39,006 nt of DNA from Gemmatimonadota bacterium. Lineage in GTDB: Bacteria > Gemmatimonadota > Gemmatimonadetes > Gemmatimonadales > GWC2-71-9. The first letter of the stretch is position 1. Every line of letters starts with the position of its first letter. Shown here one piece after another: positions 38,487-39,006 of the stretch. Location: the NCBI GenBank assembly GCA_029862925.1, contig JAOTWJ010000015.1:1-39006 (forward strand). Reading direction: 5' to 3'. Made by a program: the position numbers and the translations under genes. The notes under the pieces are model-generated. The model had not been told where the DNA came from. It did not search any database and saw nothing but the letters and a program-made list of their open reading frames with translations.

Positions 38487-39006
38487 CGTGGGATCGGAAC
38501 GAACGCGACGACCCGTGCCGGTCCCCCGGAGCCACCGGCGATCTTGAGCGGCAGCGCCGCCACCACGGCGCCCGTGACGGGAAGGCGATCGAGGTTGGTG
38601 AGGTTCTCGAGACCTGGCACGCCGGCCGCGGCGGCGATGCGGTGGACCACGAAATCCGTGGAGGGCCCGTAGTCGATGGACGCGACGTCGGCCCCGATGG
38701 CCGCCACGCGCCGCTCCTCCACGAGCAGGCGCGCCGCGTCCGCGCCGAAGCTCGGGAAATGGAGATTGGACGCGTCGCCCGGCCGGTCGTCGCCCAGGTA
38801 CCGCTTGGCGTCCGGCCAGCGCGCGCTCCAGCCGGTGCGGAGCAGCACGATGCTTCCCGCCGCGATCGGACCATGGGCCCGCTCGAACGCCTCCACGTCG
38901 CCCGTGGTGAGCCGGTAGTCGGGGTCGGCGGCGGCTCGGGCCGCGACGTCAATCACCACGGCCGGCGCAATCAGGCGCTCGAGGGGGAGGCGGTCGGCGG
39001 TGAGCC
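38483..39006 (-). CDS. Cyclase family protein (kynurenine formamidase-like), 5' end beyond window
   Basis: Reverse translation from window edge LTADRLPLERLIAPAVVIDVAARAAADPDYRLTTGDVEAFERAHGPIAAGSIVLLRTGWSARW...FPSFGADAARLLVEERRVAAIGADVASIDYG...LPLKIAGGSGGPARVVAFVP. Confidence 0.88.
   Translation of the reverse strand, partial: LTADRLPLERLIAPAVVIDVAARAAADPDYRLTTGDVEAFERAHGPIAAGSIVLLRTGWSARWPDAKRYLGDDRPGDASNLHFPSFGADAARLLVEERRVAAIGADVASIDYGPSTDFVVHRIAAAAGVPGLENLTNLDRLPVTGAVVAALPLKIAGGSGGPARVVAFVPIPR

Overview
A 39 kb, very GC-rich bacterial window, densely coded and mostly on the minus strand. It looks like a chromosome segment from a Gemmatimonadota-like soil or environmental lineage (inferred only from gene style, low certainty). 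I see no tRNA, rRNA, CRISPR array, transposase or phage module. Main blocks: (1) a 5'-truncated amidohydrolase; (2) a translationally coupled set of threonine dehydratase-like enzyme, response regulator-GAF-GGDEF protein and zinc-ribbon Ser/Thr kinase; (3) gyrA; (4) a six-gene tripartite-efflux operon (adaptor, TolC, RND, beta-propeller lipoprotein, RND, small glycine-zipper protein); (5) a small secreted Cys-containing protein beside a beta-propeller lipoprotein, with a divergent second propeller and a propeller tail remnant; (6) an operon of BIG2-TolB-like protein, zinc-type alcohol dehydrogenase, TPR-glycoside-hydrolase-like protein and TPR/beta-barrel outer-membrane protein; (7) a histone H1-like Lys/Ala/Pro protein; (8) a coupled trio of amidohydrolase, D-aminoacylase-like protein and squalene-cyclase-like toroid protein; (9) an SLC12-like transporter that is 5'-truncated and frameshifted; (10) a secreted PIG-L deacetylase, a small lipoprotein, a sarcosine-oxidase-like flavoenzyme and a cyclase-family protein. 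The leads I rate highest are the small-protein/beta-propeller locus with its palindromes and intercistronic hairpin, the propeller lipoprotein between two RND pumps, the synthase-less TPR-hydrolase/TPR-barrel pair, the D-aminoacylase homologue lacking its usual HxH and Cys ligands, the terminator-like hairpin in the gyrA leader, and the degraded transporter. All family assignments are by eye from motifs; no database search was run.
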